The notes under the pieces were generated by a model. It was not told where the DNA came from. It was given only the letters and a program-made list of their open reading frames with translations, and searched no databases. DNA of 64,000 nt, from positions 255,667 through 319,666 of the forward strand of contig CAWARM010000010.1 of assembly GCA_963784425.1 (NCBI GenBank), given 5' to 3'. Positions 63,676-64,000 of this stretch are shown here, in pieces. Position 1 is the first letter of the stretch. Each line of letters begins with the position of its first letter. Both the position numbers and the translations under genes were made by a program. The stretch is from SHZL01 sp963784425. Lineage in GTDB: Bacteria > Pseudomonadota > Gammaproteobacteria > Xanthomonadales > SZUA-36.

Positions 63676-64000
63676 AGCGGCTGCGCGCATCGCTTACCAG
63701 TTGAGCGAGATTTGCGCGATCTACCCGATCACGCCATCCTCGACGATGGCCGAACTGGCCGATGAGTGGGCCGCGCAGCAGCAGCCCAATCTCTGGGGCC
63801 ACGTTCCCACCGTGGTGGAGATGCAACATGAGGGCGGCGCCGCAGGCGCAGTGCACGGCGCACTGCAGGCGGGTGCCCTGTCCACGACATTCACGGCGTC
63901 CCAAGGCCTGATGCTGATGCTGCCCAACATGTACAAGATAGCCGGCGAGCTTACCCCCACGGTGTTTCACGTGGCCGCCCGTTCGCTGGCTGCGCAGGGC
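63629..64000 (+). CDS. nifJ: Pyruvate:ferredoxin (flavodoxin) oxidoreductase, N-terminal part
   Basis: The gene runs off the right edge; 124 codons are visible. ISVDGNEAAARIAYQLSEICAIYPITPSSTMAELADEW and VVEMQHEGGAAGAVHGALQAGALSTTFTASQGL match the N-terminal domain I of NifJ/YdbK-type 2-oxoacid oxidoreductases, which decarboxylate pyruvate to acetyl-CoA and reduce ferredoxin or flavodoxin. The ATG at 63629 lies within the end of the GltD-like gene. Catalytic thiamine and Fe-S domains are beyond the window. A specialised 2-oxoacid substrate, such as an aryl pyruvate, cannot be excluded. Confidence 0.9.
   Translation, partial: MSGPRDGKLISVDGNEAAARIAYQLSEICAIYPITPSSTMAELADEWAAQQQPNLWGHVPTVVEMQHEGGAAGAVHGALQAGALSTTFTASQGLMLMLPNMYKIAGELTPTVFHVAARSLAAQG

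Noticed and set aside
62239..63690. Long antisense open frame (483 codons) opposite the GltD-like gene
   Set aside because: The plus strand encodes a clear Fe-S flavoprotein with all motifs; the antisense product has no recognisable domain and arises from GC-rich codon usage.
1..64000. Prophage, rRNA operon or complete mobile element
   Set aside because: No integrase, transposase, phage structural gene or rRNA sequence was recognised anywhere in the window.

Overview
The window looks like a chromosomal segment of a GC-rich, probably marine or environmental gammaproteobacterium (Pseudomonadales/Cellvibrionales-like). The best evidence is the left end, where yebC-ruvC-ruvA-ruvB-ybgC-tolQRAB-pal-cpoB-queE-queC-tRNA-Lys follows the order known from Pseudomonas and relatives. 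The abundance of secreted, Tat-exported and TonB-dependent proteins fits the same group. Species cannot be named from the sequence alone.

Layout. 1-10.6 kb: conserved housekeeping block (Holliday-junction resolution, Tol-Pal envelope machine, queuosine precursor synthesis, tRNA-Lys), with a YSC84-type lipoprotein inserted before queE. 10.6-16.5 kb: accessory genes (GH2 glycosidase lipoprotein, Tat-exported FAD oxidoreductase, two small secreted proteins). 16.5-20.5 kb: compact set of methyltransferase, haem-oxygenase-like diiron enzyme, ferritin-like diiron protein, VOC protein and a convergent ATP-grasp ligase, resembling a small biosynthetic locus. 20.5-25.7 kb: minus-strand DevB-DevC-DevA(GAF) exporter followed by a cyclic-nucleotide-binding patatin phospholipase. 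25.8-35.6 kb: M19 dipeptidase, tandem TPR glycosyltransferases, a polytopic glycosyltransferase-like protein, an IPTL-CTERM-like surface protein, a collagen-like protein and another GT2; this reads as a surface glycoprotein region. 35.7-41.4 kb: GMC oxidoreductase with its Tat small subunit, an acetamidase/formamidase and a TonB receptor.

41.6-56.6 kb is the most distinctive part. It encodes a haem aldoxime dehydratase next to a nitrilase, a second nitrilase, two AmiE-like C-N hydrolases (one with catalytic Cys replaced by Ala), an amidase-signature enzyme, an aldehyde dehydrogenase, two cupins, a truncated P450 with an intact 2Fe-2S ferredoxin, a GntR regulator, an MFS transporter and a UGT-type glycosyltransferase. 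Together these could convert an aldoxime through nitrile and amide to an acid, with import, regulation and conjugation nearby; the substrate is unknown. 56.8-64 kb: phytoene-desaturase-like flavoprotein, RdhA-like iron-sulfur protein, aromatic amino acid permease, membrane protein, and a GltD-like Fe-S flavoprotein overlapping the start of a pyruvate:ferredoxin oxidoreductase.

Fifteen single-base frame breaks interrupt eleven otherwise recognisable genes between about 8.9 and 47.9 kb, and none is seen outside that interval. Each coding frame resumes cleanly, so uncorrected sequencing indels are the simplest explanation; the frameshifted genes are annotated here as whole genes. The P450 is different, because it also lacks its N-terminal third or more.
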